Origin: Thiomargarita sp.
Lineage (GTDB): Bacteria > Pseudomonadota > Gammaproteobacteria > Beggiatoales > Beggiatoaceae
Direction of reading: 5' to 3'
Assembly (NCBI GenBank): GCA_020721045.1
Contig: DYNN01000015.1
Location: 1-43,413 of the forward strand
DNA: 43,413 bases
Below, piece by piece: positions 9,431 to 18,990 of the stretch. A model generated the notes under the pieces. That model saw nothing but the letters and a program-made list of their open reading frames with translations, searched no databases and was not told where the DNA came from. The position numbers and the translations under genes are program-made. How positions within the stretch are numbered: position 1 is the first letter of the stretch; each line of letters opens with the position of its first letter.

Positions 9431-9842
9431 GTTGACACTTTCCTTTACACGAATATGTTAAACAATCGACTTTGCTGATTTTTCCGAGGAATCAGCAGAG
9501 TCACCTTACCTTAATAAAATACTCTCTACATTTACTTCACACATACTGACTTTTTTTCAATTATTAAAATACCTCCATTCATATTGATATTGAGTATCAC
9601 TAAAACAGCATAGTTTCGTTATTAGTGAAATTTTAGAATTTGATCATCATTATTAGTCTACCTATGATAAAATCTACCCGTAATAAAAATCAATGCAAGA
9701 ATGTTATTTAATTTATTGGATAAATCTTGTTTTTCTATGAAATAAATTTGTTAACATATTAAAATATTAGAAAAATTTTCTTGGTTTTTTCTTATTAGAC
9801 CTATGTAAGAAAAATTATTTGCTATTAATAGAGTAGGATTTT
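9431..9842. other. AT-rich intergenic region with one strong hairpin
   Basis: 412 bp between divergent genes. It contains the hairpin at 9468-9502; otherwise it is very AT-rich with no ORF, tRNA or recognisable repeat. It must hold the promoters of both the minus-strand secreted protein and the plus-strand NACHT gene. AGTAGGA before 9843 is a plausible ribosome binding site. Confidence 0.5.
9468..9502 (-). promoter_or_regulatory. Hairpin in the 5' leader of the 6782-9430 gene
   Basis: GACTTTGCTGATT and AATCAGCAGAGTC pair over 13 positions with one G-T wobble (loop TTTCCGAGG). It lies about 38-72 bp upstream of the minus-strand start codon. It is not followed by a T-run, so a leader element or operator is more likely than a terminator. 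Confidence 0.5.
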
Positions 9843-11522
9843 ATGATTCATCTAAACGTATTTGAGCAATACGAAATTGTCAGTGATAAAAATACTCTTC
9901 GTCGTTTTAGAACTGCTTGGCCTATTATGATAGTGGCTTATATTATTGTTGAACATAATAGAAAAATTGATATCAATCAATTATGTAATTTATTTTATCC
10001 ACTAGTGCCATTATTACCAAACGATTCTCTTCCTGTAAGTCAAGCTATTTATGAAAAATTATGGAATTATGTGGGCAAGAGAGAAGTCAATAGTGTTGAA
10101 ATAGAAAACACATTTATGTCTCAATTTTCTGATGATGACATTATTCATGCATGTGAACAATTAAAACAATACAGAATTATTCAAACCGTAGAACAACGAG
10201 ACAATTATTTTTTTTATACTTTGCCTGACAATTTACGTAAAGCTATTAATAGTTGTCATATTGATGCAGATAAAATATATAAAAATAAAAGAACAATATT
10301 GCAAAATATTGATTATATTAAAAAACATTTTCGTTTATATAGCAAATTGATTTATTCTCAGCATAATTTACTCGTTGTAATATTTGATAGTAATATTATT
10401 CAACTTGAAACCGCTTTATTAAATAATGATTTTGAAAAAATTAAAGAAATTTATCGTGGTCCCTTTTTACATAATATTGAAGATGATATACGAGCAACTG
10501 TTTGGCTTTCTCCAATGTTACATTGTTGGTTACAAAGTAAACGATGCTATTTCGCTGAAAGAGTTGCTACTGCTTTAGTAAATTTATTGACTAATAAATT
10601 GACTAATAATAAGTTATCAGAAAGGCAACGTTTAATTTTAGCAGAAGAAGTGAAGAATTTTTGTCAACAAAGTCAATTAAATAACACCTTGTTAAATAAT
10701 ACTATTCTTAATCTTCAAGCATCATCGTCTAACTCAGAAATTCAAAAATCAGAACAACCTAAAAAAATTCAGCCCATGGATCCTAAAAATGCGGAAGAAT
10801 CAATTTTCCCGCCTGAGCAAGATAAATATTTCGAGCGTATTTGTACCCATTTGACTAATAAAACTAATGATTATTGCGAATCTCAATTAAAATTGATTGC
10901 ACCGAACTTAATTGATTTACATCTCTCCATACAGAAACTAAATGGTGATTCTACTCAACAAACTTACTTGCTTTATAATACTGAACTATTACAGTTTATT
11001 CGGGATAAATGTTACAATTTAGCGATTTTATTGGGTGAAGCGGGTAGTGGGAAAAGTTTTGCGTTATATCATTTTGCAAAACAGTTAGTTGCGCAGAATG
11101 AACAATGGATTCCTTTGATTTTTCACTTTGCTGATTGGGCAAAACTTGATTTTGAAATGTGGCTTAAACATGAGTTAATTGAATTGGGTTTACCAAAAAA
11201 TAGTATTAATCAAGATTTTGAATTGTTGTTAAGATCAGGGCGTATTGTTTTATTGTTAGATGGATTTGATAATATACTTAATATTAAGCGTTTTTCTGCC
11301 TTACATGCAATTAATCATTTTATTAAAAGTTACGGTGAAATTGAGCTAAATTTCATTATTACGAGCCGTCCTGATGAATATTTTTTGTCTAAAGCAATAT
11401 TTATTAACGAAAATACTACACTACATTTTTATGCTGAAGCGACTATAAAAACTTTAGATCAGGCAAGAATTCGTGCTTATCTTCAACAATATTTCTCTAA
11501 TATTTCTCTTGTCAGCAGATAG
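9843..11522 (+). CDS. NACHT NTPase, N-terminal half of a frameshifted gene
   Basis: 559 residues. The N-terminal about 170 residues are helical and unrecognised. A STAND-type NACHT NTPase follows, with Walker A GEAGSGKS near residue 398, IFHFADWA, Walker B IVLLLDGFDN near 470, and sensor-like IITSRPDEYF. Such proteins act as ATP-driven switches, and some bacterial NACHT proteins defend against phage. The frame ends just after RAYLQQYFSN because 11 bp (AATATTTCTCT) are duplicated in tandem at 11488-11509. Removing one copy joins this frame to the next one in a natural way (QQYFSCQQIDNLF). Base composition is extremely AT-rich (line 10261 has 9 G/C of 60). Confidence 0.85.
   Translation: MIHLNVFEQYEIVSDKNTLRRFRTAWPIMIVAYIIVEHNRKIDINQLCNLFYPLVPLLPNDSLPVSQAIYEKLWNYVGKREVNSVEIENTFMSQFSDDDIIHACEQLKQYRIIQTVEQRDNYFFYTLPDNLRKAINSCHIDADKIYKNKRTILQNIDYIKKHFRLYSKLIYSQHNLLVVIFDSNIIQLETALLNNDFEKIKEIYRGPFLHNIEDDIRATVWLSPMLHCWLQSKRCYFAERVATALVNLLTNKLTNNKLSERQRLILAEEVKNFCQQSQLNNTLLNNTILNLQASSSNSEIQKSEQPKKIQPMDPKNAEESIFPPEQDKYFERICTHLTNKTNDYCESQLKLIAPNLIDLHLSIQKLNGDSTQQTYLLYNTELLQFIRDKCYNLAILLGEAGSGKSFALYHFAKQLVAQNEQWIPLIFHFADWAKLDFEMWLKHELIELGLPKNSINQDFELLLRSGRIVLLLDGFDNILNIKRFSALHAINHFIKSYGEIELNFIITSRPDEYFLSKAIFINENTTLHFYAEATIKTLDQARIRAYLQQYFSNISLVSR
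11488..11509 (+). repeat. 11-bp perfect tandem duplication that breaks the NACHT gene
   Basis: AATATTTCTCT occurs at 11488-11498 and again at 11499-11509 with nothing between. Because 11 is not a multiple of three it shifts the frame and creates the TAG at 11520-11522. The length equals the target duplication seen at both MITE copies in this window. Confidence 0.9.
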
Positions 11523-12949
11523 ATAATTTGTTTACTGTTCCGACTATCGAACTGTTTTTAAATACACCATTAAATTTAAATTTGTTTGTTGATAGTCGAA
11601 TTGATTTAACCCTCCTTGAATATTCTACTCAAGAAGTATTTTCTAATGCACTAATTACTACTTACGTTGAAAAACGTTTTGACGAAATTGAAAAGTCTTA
11701 TCATGAACACGAAAAAAATATACCCTATTCCAGACAACAAGTTAAAACATGGTTAAAACAAGTTGCGTGTTCTATTGGGATGGGACAAACATTTTTTGTT
11801 GAAGAATTGTCTCATCATTCACTAAATTATAGCTTACAATCCAGCTACCGATGGGGATTCACAATTTTATTTGGCATCATCTTTGGTCTCATATACGGTA
11901 GCATTGGTGGGCTACTTTTTGGCGAACAACTACCTCAACTCATTAATAAGGGAACAGCAACGATGCTCTTTCCTCATATGAATCTTGAGGAATCACCTCA
12001 TATTTTCAAACAAATTCATCTAACTTTATCGAAATGGGTTAATTATAGTAATCTGTTTATAGAAAAAATTTACATAATAATTATATATGCACTATTTAGC
12101 ATAATAATCAGTTTAACTGTAAGCGTAATAGCAATGGTATTGTTTAAATACATTAACATTTCTTTTTTTCTAGGCGGTTACTTAGCTTTATTTCTTGGTA
12201 CAACTGGTTGGATCGTAGATGGTTGGCAATGGGGATTATATGTTGTTGTAGTCTATGGTAGTCTGGGAATAGCGATTGGTCTGTTCCTTGACCGCAATAG
12301 TACTGATCCATTCCAAATAAATTTAAGCCAAAATATACAACTTGATTATCTTTCTTTTGTAAAACAGGCAACTAAATCAAAAAAGTGTTGGCTCTTACTA
12401 CCCTTTAGTATGTTTACGATGTGGGAATTTAGTCATCTTATTATACCCCATTTAAGTAGTGGACAGGCTTTATTTGAAGGATTTGTTATTGGATTAAGTT
12501 TTAGCGTAGGTTGCACTCTTTATTATTTAAGAAAACAATCAAAATGGCGAGAAACCACTTCTCCCAGTCAAAAAATTAAATATATTATTTTGAGGATTAG
12601 TTATATATTTATCATTACTGGTCTCTCTATGACTCTATTTGTGACTTTTTTAAGTATATTTCAATTAGGGTGGCCAGGCAATTTAAGTATTGGATTGCGT
12701 GTTGGTTTTCCTATTGCGCTAATTTTAAGCTTTATCTTCTGCGGGGGAAGTGAAGTTTTAAAGCACGTTACATTACGATGGGTGATGTACCGACATGGTA
12801 TTGCGCCTTGGCACTATAATTCTTTTTTGGAATATACCAAACAACTTACTTTCCTAAAACCCCAAAATAATGGATATCGTTTTAGACACGATTGGTTTCA
12901 AGAATATTTTAGAACGCTACCCATTAAAAAGCCTGCACTTAGAAAGTAA
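11501..12949 (+). pseudogene. C-terminal membrane half of the frameshifted NACHT gene
   Basis: The frame is open from 11501; the first possible initiator is TTG at 11528, giving 473 residues. It begins with the short helical continuation of NACHT proteins (IELFLNTPLNLNLF), then about 100 soluble residues, then seven to eight hydrophobic spans (for example GFTILFGIIFGLIYGSIGG and the segments around residues 180-260 and 310-400). It ends with a conserved tail (HGIAPWHYNSFLEYTKQLTFL...YRFRHDWFQEYF), like the GNIPWNYARFLDY...HRLLLEHF tails of membrane NACHT proteins. Without a good start or RBS it is probably not translated by itself. Joined to the upstream half it would be a protein of about 1030 residues. 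Confidence 0.75.
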
Positions 12950-12956
12950 CAGGCTT
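12925..12956 (-). terminator. Terminator of the 12999-14573 gene
   Basis: On the minus strand AAGCCTG and CAGGCTT pair over 7 bp and are followed by TTTTAAT. It lies about 45 bp past the minus-strand stop and overlaps the end of the convergent NACHT reading frame. Confidence 0.55.
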
Positions 12957-12998
12957 AAACTGACATCCTTGTAATATATTTCCTAATCACAAACGAAA

Positions 12999-14573
12999 CT
13001 ATTTCAATAAATAAACATTTACCATTCCAATACCCGCTGTACCATTTTGTGGACTCAATGCAATGGTATACAAGCCTTCATCTAATTCTAAAATTAAAGC
13101 CGCATCAGAATCCGTAAGTGGCATCTGTTTCCATTGTTTAACTTGTCCAGCCATAACAGGATCATCTTGCCAATCTTTCACGTAACCTATAACTTGACCT
13201 TCTGGATAAGTTTGCACTACCAATTGAGCATCTAACGCACTGGCTGCACCCAATTGATTCATTCCTTGACCAAAGCCTTGAATAGCTACTCTAACATGAC
13301 CTGTAACAGACAAACCTGCATAGGTATAATTTTCAGGTTTTGCGCCTACAAATGCCCGTGCACTGATACCCAATAATTCAGCTTCAGCCGTCGGTGCATT
13401 GTCAGCTACGTTAATAATTCCAATTCCACCCACATCTTTTGGAATCATTTGCATGGTATACAAACCTTCGTTTAAGCGTGTGATGACTTGGGTATCTAGG
13501 TCAGTTCTACTATTATCAACACTACCTGAGATAATTTCTCTATTGGGATAAGTACGAATTTCAACTTGAGGTGCTAATTCTGTCGACAAACCTACTAATG
13601 TTTGTAATATTTTACCTTGCGCTTGTACTAATACTTCTTTTCCAGCCGTAGAAGAACTGACTGTTACACCGGCAAATAAGTTATTTTCTGGTTGTGCACC
13701 GATTAAGGCACGTACAGAAAGTCCTGTAATACGACCAGTGGGTGGGTCTACGGTAAAGTAAGCAATACATAATTTGCTACTACTTAATGTTACTTTTCCA
13801 TCTGCACAATCGGTATGTCCTCCCCAACCGACAAAAGTAGAACCTGTCTTTGCGGTGGCAGTAAGATTCAGTGTTGAAGTCTTACTAGTGTAGGTTACTT
13901 CACATTTTTTACCATTACTACCTTCACAACTTAAATTTGTTGTATTGACACTATTTGTACTGACACTACCATTCCCTGTGCCTCCTATTTCTACAAATAA
14001 AGTTGGATTACTGGTGGAAGGTGAAGTACCAGTAGTTCCGCCACCAGTAGTCCCGCTACCAGTAGTCCCGCCACCAGTAGTCCCGCCACCAGTAGATAAC
14101 AATTCAAAATAAGCCAAACACAAAGAACTACCGGTATTTAATGTGACACTTCCATTTGCACAATCACCATCCCATCCCACAAATTTAGAACCGTTATTTG
14201 CCGTCGCAGTAAACGTTAATTGCGTGCCTTTAGGATAAGTTTTTTCACAACTGGCTTGTGTAGTGTTACAACTGAGTGAAGTATTTGTTACATTTCCTTG
14301 TCCAGTACCTTTAACTTTAACAATGACGGTAGGTGAAGCAGCTGCTTCTGTTAAAGCATTGACAACAGCGTCAACAAAAGCATTTTGCCATTCTTCACTG
14401 TCTTGTCCTGTAGAAGGTAAAGGCACACAAACACCTCCAGTGTCTTTTGCCAATTGACAGAATACTTCAGAACTTAAATCATCTGCATAACTACTATTGG
14501 ATAACATCGTCGCAAATACACCAATCAATAATTGATTTAGACGACTTAATTTAAAATGAGTCAATTTATTCAT
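12999..14573 (-). CDS. Secreted protein with two InlB-type B-repeats and a duplicated C-terminal domain
   Basis: 524 residues. Signal peptide about 1-30 (ending NSSYA); AAGGAGA lies 6 bp before the ATG. Two Cys-bearing bacterial repeats of the divergent InlB B-repeat type (about 82-157 and 190-272, G-x-G-x-V...LSC...T-F-x-G-W-x-G) are separated by a Gly-Thr linker encoded by 15-bp tandem repeats. The C-terminus is a duplicated domain of roughly 115-125 residues (280-395 and 397-524; LSVRALIGAQPEN / ISARAFVGAKPEN, E-I-R-T-Y-P / V-Q-T-Y-P, GIGIINV / GIGMVNV). I do not recognise that domain. The repeat kind is also present in the 14789-18775 protein, tying this gene to the giant paralogues next door. 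An extracellular or envelope location is inferred. Confidence 0.8.
   Translation of the reverse strand: MNKLTHFKLSRLNQLLIGVFATMLSNSSYADDLSSEVFCQLAKDTGGVCVPLPSTGQDSEEWQNAFVDAVVNALTEAAASPTVIVKVKGTGQGNVTNTSLSCNTTQASCEKTYPKGTQLTFTATANNGSKFVGWDGDCANGSVTLNTGSSLCLAYFELLSTGGGTTGGGTTGSGTTGGGTTGTSPSTSNPTLFVEIGGTGNGSVSTNSVNTTNLSCEGSNGKKCEVTYTSKTSTLNLTATAKTGSTFVGWGGHTDCADGKVTLSSSKLCIAYFTVDPPTGRITGLSVRALIGAQPENNLFAGVTVSSSTAGKEVLVQAQGKILQTLVGLSTELAPQVEIRTYPNREIISGSVDNSRTDLDTQVITRLNEGLYTMQMIPKDVGGIGIINVADNAPTAEAELLGISARAFVGAKPENYTYAGLSVTGHVRVAIQGFGQGMNQLGAASALDAQLVVQTYPEGQVIGYVKDWQDDPVMAGQVKQWKQMPLTDSDAALILELDEGLYTIALSPQNGTAGIGMVNVYLLK
14026..14100 (-). repeat. 15-bp tandem repeat encoding a Gly-Thr linker
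   Basis: Five units of the type CCACCAGTAGTCCCG (the first and last degenerate), read on the minus strand as GGGTT/GSGTT pentapeptides. Units are a multiple of three, so copy-number change would alter linker length without a frameshift. Confidence 0.85.
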
Positions 14574-14591
14574 AACAATCTCCTTGTACTT

Positions 14592-14751
14592 AGAGTTAGG
14601 GTCAATAGCATTAAATTAAGGAAATTTTGCTTCCCTCTTTACCAAAGGGGGATTGAGGGGGATTTTTTATATTTCAATTACTTAAATCCCCCCCTGCCCC
14701 CTTTACCAAAGGGGGAGAAACGCTTAACTTAATGGCATTGAAAGTTAGGGT
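14592..14751. mobile_element. MITE copy 1 with 11-bp target duplication
   Basis: The element runs 14603-14740 (138 bp), non-coding. Terminal inverted repeats start CAATAGCATTAAATTAAG and, from the other end, CAATGCCATTAAGTTAAG. The interior holds G-run/C-run hairpins (ACCAAAGGGGG). It is flanked by AGAGTTAGGGT (14592-14602) and AAAGTTAGGGT (14741-14751), 10 of 11 identical. It is the inverted counterpart of 43004-43139. It lies between the stop of one giant gene and the start of the InlB-repeat gene. Confidence 0.8.
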
Positions 14752-14774
14752 ACGTCATCACGTCTAACGTACCC
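14748..14774 (-). terminator. Hairpin after the 14789-18775 gene
   Basis: GGGTACGT and ACGTACCC pair over 8 bp about 15 bp past the minus-strand stop. Only a weak T-rich tail follows, so terminator function is tentative. One arm uses the MITE target-site sequence. Confidence 0.4.
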
Positions 14775-14788
14775 AAATTACTTACAAC

Positions 14789-17700
14789 TTATTGATTTAA
14801 TTCAGTTTTCGTATCATTCCAATGTGTAGCACCATCACCACAATCACCAGAAACTAACGCTTTTAACACAATTCCTTTGTCCTTAATCTGTGTTGTCAAA
14901 GCAGCCATATCCGCATCAGGATAAGGAGAAGCATCAGTTGAAAATACAATCACACCGCCTTCTTTAGTATGGCTAATCGCTAAATTCAACGCTTCAGCAC
15001 TGGCTTCTGGGCATAATCCACCGCCTTCTACGGTTAAACTACGCACCGCTTTCAGTAAAGTGTCCATGTTATCAGTGAAAGCCCGTAATACAACGTTGTC
15101 TTTAAACTCAACTAACGCCACTTTTGGCATAATGCCGCCTTTACCAGCTTGTTCTTGAATGAATTTTTCGATGGCAGCTATAACACCATTCAGTTCTTCA
15201 TCCATAGATTTAGTGGTATCGACAACTAACACGATGTCAGCAATCGCATTCGGTGGAATCACAATATTAGTGCGTTCTCTGTCAGTATGCGCAGGATAGT
15301 TGGTAGCAGAGACTTTAGCTTCATGAGTCAATATCAATAAGCCTTCATCAAGCAATTTAACGTTCATGTCAACAACCGCACGACTGATACTGTCAGGTGT
15401 TGCAACACTTAAGTCATTTAATTGACAGGTAATCACTGGGAAAGCACTGCTATCACAATTGCCATACTCAGTATTTACGTCAACCAATTCAGTACCTTTA
15501 GGTAATTGCATGGTTAAGTTAATACCAGTTGCAGTATCTTCAGGTGCAAGCGCACTCAACTCTACAACTGCTTGATAATGTAGACCACTTTGCATCACGA
15601 CAGGATCAGGTGTATCAACTAATGTGACAGATAAATGAGGCTTCACTGCTTTGAAACTTGTTTTAACATCAACAGGATATTCATTTGAAATTAAAGTTGC
15701 AGTTGTTTTTACGGTATTGGCTTGATCAGCACGTAAAGTGAGTTTAACTCTAGCAGTGTGACCGGTTGCCAAATCAGGTAAAGTACAGGTTAGTGTAGTA
15801 TTGTCACATTGTGCTTCAGCACTTTCTAACGCTACTAAACTCGTGCCTTCAGGTAATAAATTAGCTAATGTAACACCTGTCGCAGTTTGTTCTCCACCAT
15901 TAACAACATCAATGGTATACGTCAATGTATCGCTTTGAGCAAGTGCTGCATAACTACTGGGTTTAACTACCATTTTTAAGCTAGTGACAAGTTCACAATC
16001 GACTACTTGATGATAATCGTTGTTACCTAATTCAAAGTCAGTATTAAGGCAATTAAAGTTATCTTTGGTGGCAACGATGTCATATTTTCCTTCAAATAAG
16101 CCATCAATTGACCAATTACCCAATTCATCAGTCATAGTGGTTTTATCACCGACTTGGACAGTGGCATTAGCGATTGGATTACCGGCTTTGTCTTTCAATG
16201 TGCCAGCGGTGGTATAAGACCCTTGTGGTTCACTTAATACCATGATATCAACGGATTGAGTGGTATTTTCACCTTCTAACGTAATAGCAGCATTGGAGAA
16301 AGTATAACCTTCTTTAGTCGCTGAGAAAGTGTAGTCACCAATAGTTAAGTCATTGATTTCCCAATTGCCAGCGTCGTTAGTGGTAGCAGTTTTGTCATTG
16401 GTAGAGATGGTTACACCAGAAAGTGGTTTACCTGCTTTGTCAAGTAAAGTACCGTGTGTGGTGTAAAGGACGGCGGTAAATTGTGCAGAGCAAGATTTAG
16501 CAGCGTCCATTGTCAGCGTGTCAGTGGTACAATCTCCTGACCAGTTGGCAAATTGATAACCATTAGCGGGTGTTGCGGTTAATTTAACTTCAGTATTGAG
16601 TGTGTAATCTTCAGTGCAATCTTCACCACAATCAATGCCTTGTGCAGTGACAGAGCCTTCGCCTGATTTAGTAAGGGTTAAAGTTACTTTTTCAGGTTCA
16701 ACCACTTCTGCTTTTTCAACAGCCGCTTGCACTTGCGTGGTGGCGACTACGGTTGAATCTGCTTGAGAAGTGGCAGTCACCGTAATAACGTCGTTACCTT
16801 CTGTAGGCAAAGTGACATTGAGGTTCAAGTCAGCGCGTTTGAGTCCTTCAACCGTCACTGTTGCGGGCAAGCCATTGACAGTCGAACCGTTTTTACTGGT
16901 AACGGCGAACGTGTAAGTATCTGATTTGGGGCCGCCATTATGTAAGGTGAGTTGTATAGGCACCGTTTCGCCCACTTTACCAGTTACCCATTGAGAACCA
17001 GAGAAAACAGCATGGTAGATAATTTTGTTGCCACCACGCACGACAACACCGGAACTGACGAGATTCTCAATTGTAACACCTTTGTCCAAGACCAAGTTGT
17101 CAGCATAAATTTCAATCTTCCCGCCAGCTTTGAAGGCTTTGCTGGTGATACCACGTAAATCAATGGTTCCACCACTCCCAACAGCGAGAATGATATTTCT
17201 GCCGGCTGTGATCGCATTCTCTTGTAAGGTGGTCATTCTCAAGACGTAGTTGTCGCCACCAAAGATAACGACATCTTCATCAGCAGTAATTGTGGTGTTG
17301 CCAGAAATTTCTATCGTATCTGGTTCAACGTAAACTGAACTACCCTTCAGAGCAATCAAATTGCCGAGTTGGCTAACAATAACAGGGCTACCATTAACAA
17401 GTAAGGTGGATGTCAGTAATTCTAAATTGCCTCCATCACCGCCTTCGATCTCATTTACGCTCATGCAGTAAATGTCATTGAAATTAGTGTTATCAATGAC
17501 CACAGAACCACCCATACCTCCAGAAGAAGAGGATGAATTGCCGAGAGTGAGGGCACCTCCGCTTATCGTTGCATTACCAGCAAAATTTGATGGGGTAGCT
17601 AAACCTATAGTAGCGCCGGGTGCGTTCCCCGCATTGTGTTCCCATACCCACGCGGCATAACAATCAGAAAATCTGATTTCACTGCCTTGCCCTGCGAACA

Positions 17701-18775
17701 ATTCACCGTACTGGTAGGTGTTATCAGCAGTAATTGTTACGTTGCCCCCAAGCGACCAACTTTGAGAAAATGTTCCTGCCTCAGTGTTGTCGATATTGTG
17801 GGTAGAGGCGTTACCAGCTTGTATTGTTCCCAAGTTGACTGCCAAACTAGCACTCTGTAATGTGATAGAGGCACCGGGTTGGTTACTATCGGCAGGGGCA
17901 TCAGCCCCTATTATCTCGCCATCCTCAAAATTGGCGAAAACCCCCAAGTTCGAATCAAACTGTATCTTGACATCTTGATTACCGTCACTTACTAGAGTGC
18001 CGTGATTACATAATGAGGTAACTGTTGCCATGGTACCACTACTGAAATAGGAACTGACGGCAACTTTACCGTAAACAAACACTCTGTTACTAGCGAACAG
18101 AGCATGATTATTGCCCGGCCAAGGTGAAGTGAGGGAGTAGTTGTTGTAGTCACAGCTTATACCAGATGGTGGTGTCACTCCCGCACAAATAATTTTACGG
18201 TATGCAGAGTCAGTCACATCGCATTCTTGGCCTACGATAGGGGGAATTGGTAGTGATTGCCCAAAATCAGGAAAGGGGAAATCTATTTTGTTATTCACAA
18301 CGGCTGAACCAGTATCTGTCCAAGTGATTGTACTCCCTGCGACCGTAATTTTCAGCACCTGGTTTGAATTACCAGTATTGGCCCACTGAACGGTATTAAG
18401 CTGGAAAGTGGTCAATACCGCGGGGTCTGCAAACTGCCAGACTTCATAGTCACCATCTGGTAACACAATCGTATAGTTACCTCGAACAGGTGCTGTAAGT
18501 TGAGTCAACTGAGGATTGTTCAACAATTTGAACACGATATAGCTACGGGCAGTGTACGGGGGTTCAGGGTCACTATTCAATGGTGTGATGGCAAATGGTG
18601 TAGTATCAATAAATCTTTGCCCTTGCAACGTAGCAGCCCACGCACCCGCCGGCACCGCCACACACCCAACTAAAGCCAACGCCATTGCATAAGCCAAAGG
18701 CTTCTTTTGAAATCTGTTTGAGCGATTAGTCACTCGTTTTGTGGCACATGTTGTGCTAAACTTTTTAGTCGACAT
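14789..18775 (-). CDS. Giant secreted protein: beta-solenoid-like N-terminus, InlB repeat, regulatory-like and DUF11 domains, C-terminal vWA
   Basis: 1328 residues. Unusually long basic signal (about 1-48, MSTKKFST...PLAYAMALALVG...AWA), shared with the 25724-29968 protein. Residues about 180-580 are short beta repeats rich in Gly, Asn and Ser. Then follow an all-beta block shared with the 1711-5919 protein (540-690), one InlB-like repeat with Cys (697-768), two carboxypeptidase-regulatory-like domains (about 772-845 and 855-930), DUF11-type domains (932-1175) and a vWA with MIDAS DTTKS at 1186, EGGGLCPEAS and STDAS. The 3' end is identical to that of 25724-29968 over 156 bp (14855-15010), a sign of recent duplication or gene conversion. 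GGAGA precedes the ATG, downstream of the shared leader RNA. Role inferred: surface or matrix protein. Confidence 0.85.
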   Translation of the reverse strand: MSTKKFSTTCATKRVTNRSNRFQKKPLAYAMALALVGCVAVPAGAWAATLQGQRFIDTTPFAITPLNSDPEPPYTARSYIVFKLLNNPQLTQLTAPVRGNYTIVLPDGDYEVWQFADPAVLTTFQLNTVQWANTGNSNQVLKITVAGSTITWTDTGSAVVNNKIDFPFPDFGQSLPIPPIVGQECDVTDSAYRKIICAGVTPPSGISCDYNNYSLTSPWPGNNHALFASNRVFVYGKVAVSSYFSSGTMATVTSLCNHGTLVSDGNQDVKIQFDSNLGVFANFEDGEIIGADAPADSNQPGASITLQSASLAVNLGTIQAGNASTHNIDNTEAGTFSQSWSLGGNVTITADNTYQYGELFAGQGSEIRFSDCYAAWVWEHNAGNAPGATIGLATPSNFAGNATISGGALTLGNSSSSSGGMGGSVVIDNTNFNDIYCMSVNEIEGGDGGNLELLTSTLLVNGSPVIVSQLGNLIALKGSSVYVEPDTIEISGNTTITADEDVVIFGGDNYVLRMTTLQENAITAGRNIILAVGSGGTIDLRGITSKAFKAGGKIEIYADNLVLDKGVTIENLVSSGVVVRGGNKIIYHAVFSGSQWVTGKVGETVPIQLTLHNGGPKSDTYTFAVTSKNGSTVNGLPATVTVEGLKRADLNLNVTLPTEGNDVITVTATSQADSTVVATTQVQAAVEKAEVVEPEKVTLTLTKSGEGSVTAQGIDCGEDCTEDYTLNTEVKLTATPANGYQFANWSGDCTTDTLTMDAAKSCSAQFTAVLYTTHGTLLDKAGKPLSGVTISTNDKTATTNDAGNWEINDLTIGDYTFSATKEGYTFSNAAITLEGENTTQSVDIMVLSEPQGSYTTAGTLKDKAGNPIANATVQVGDKTTMTDELGNWSIDGLFEGKYDIVATKDNFNCLNTDFELGNNDYHQVVDCELVTSLKMVVKPSSYAALAQSDTLTYTIDVVNGGEQTATGVTLANLLPEGTSLVALESAEAQCDNTTLTCTLPDLATGHTARVKLTLRADQANTVKTTATLISNEYPVDVKTSFKAVKPHLSVTLVDTPDPVVMQSGLHYQAVVELSALAPEDTATGINLTMQLPKGTELVDVNTEYGNCDSSAFPVITCQLNDLSVATPDSISRAVVDMNVKLLDEGLLILTHEAKVSATNYPAHTDRERTNIVIPPNAIADIVLVVDTTKSMDEELNGVIAAIEKFIQEQAGKGGIMPKVALVEFKDNVVLRAFTDNMDTLLKAVRSLTVEGGGLCPEASAEALNLAISHTKEGGVIVFSTDASPYPDADMAALTTQIKDKGIVLKALVSGDCGDGATHWNDTKTELNQ

Positions 18776-18930
18776 AAAATGTCTCCATAAATGTTGATGT
18801 TTAAGTGTCTAAAAATGGAACGTCCTAGTTTCGTCCTGCTAAGATTTCGCTAGGTCGTTCCCCCTTCCTGCGTCCCACTTAAACTAAAAACGCAAGAAAG
18901 TTTAAAAATTCGGTTACCCTATTAAATGGA
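18776..18930 (-). ncRNA. Leader RNA copy A, candidate pseudoknot regulator
   Basis: Read on the minus strand. P1 is CTTTCTTGCGT (18900-18890) with ACGCAGGAAGG (18873-18863). The loop of P1 carries TTTAAGTG (18883-18876), which pairs downstream with CACTTAAA (18807-18800) to make a pseudoknot. Between them lies a hairpin, GGAACG-A-CCTAG with CTAGG-A-CGTTCC (18861-18817), with a 21-nt loop keeping GAAATC, GCAG and GAAA. The 3' strand ends 24 nt before the ATG, next to GGAGA. The similarity to other copies extends upstream to CCATTTAATAGGGTAAC. Confidence 0.7.
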
Positions 18931-18990
18931 TATATATAACGATACTCACTTAACTTAATAATATTATTAGCTTATTTTTTATTCACTATT

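Noticed and set aside
14026-14100. Tandem 15-mers as a CRISPR array
   Set aside because: The units are contiguous without spacers, in frame, and encode a Gly-Thr linker.
18800-18883. The leader repeat as an integron attC site or a self-cleaving HDV-like ribozyme
   Set aside because: There are no RYYYAAC/GTTRRRY core sites. The strand order recalls HDV-like ribozymes, but the short P3 helix between the P2 5' strand and the P1 3' strand is absent, and no hammerhead core is present.
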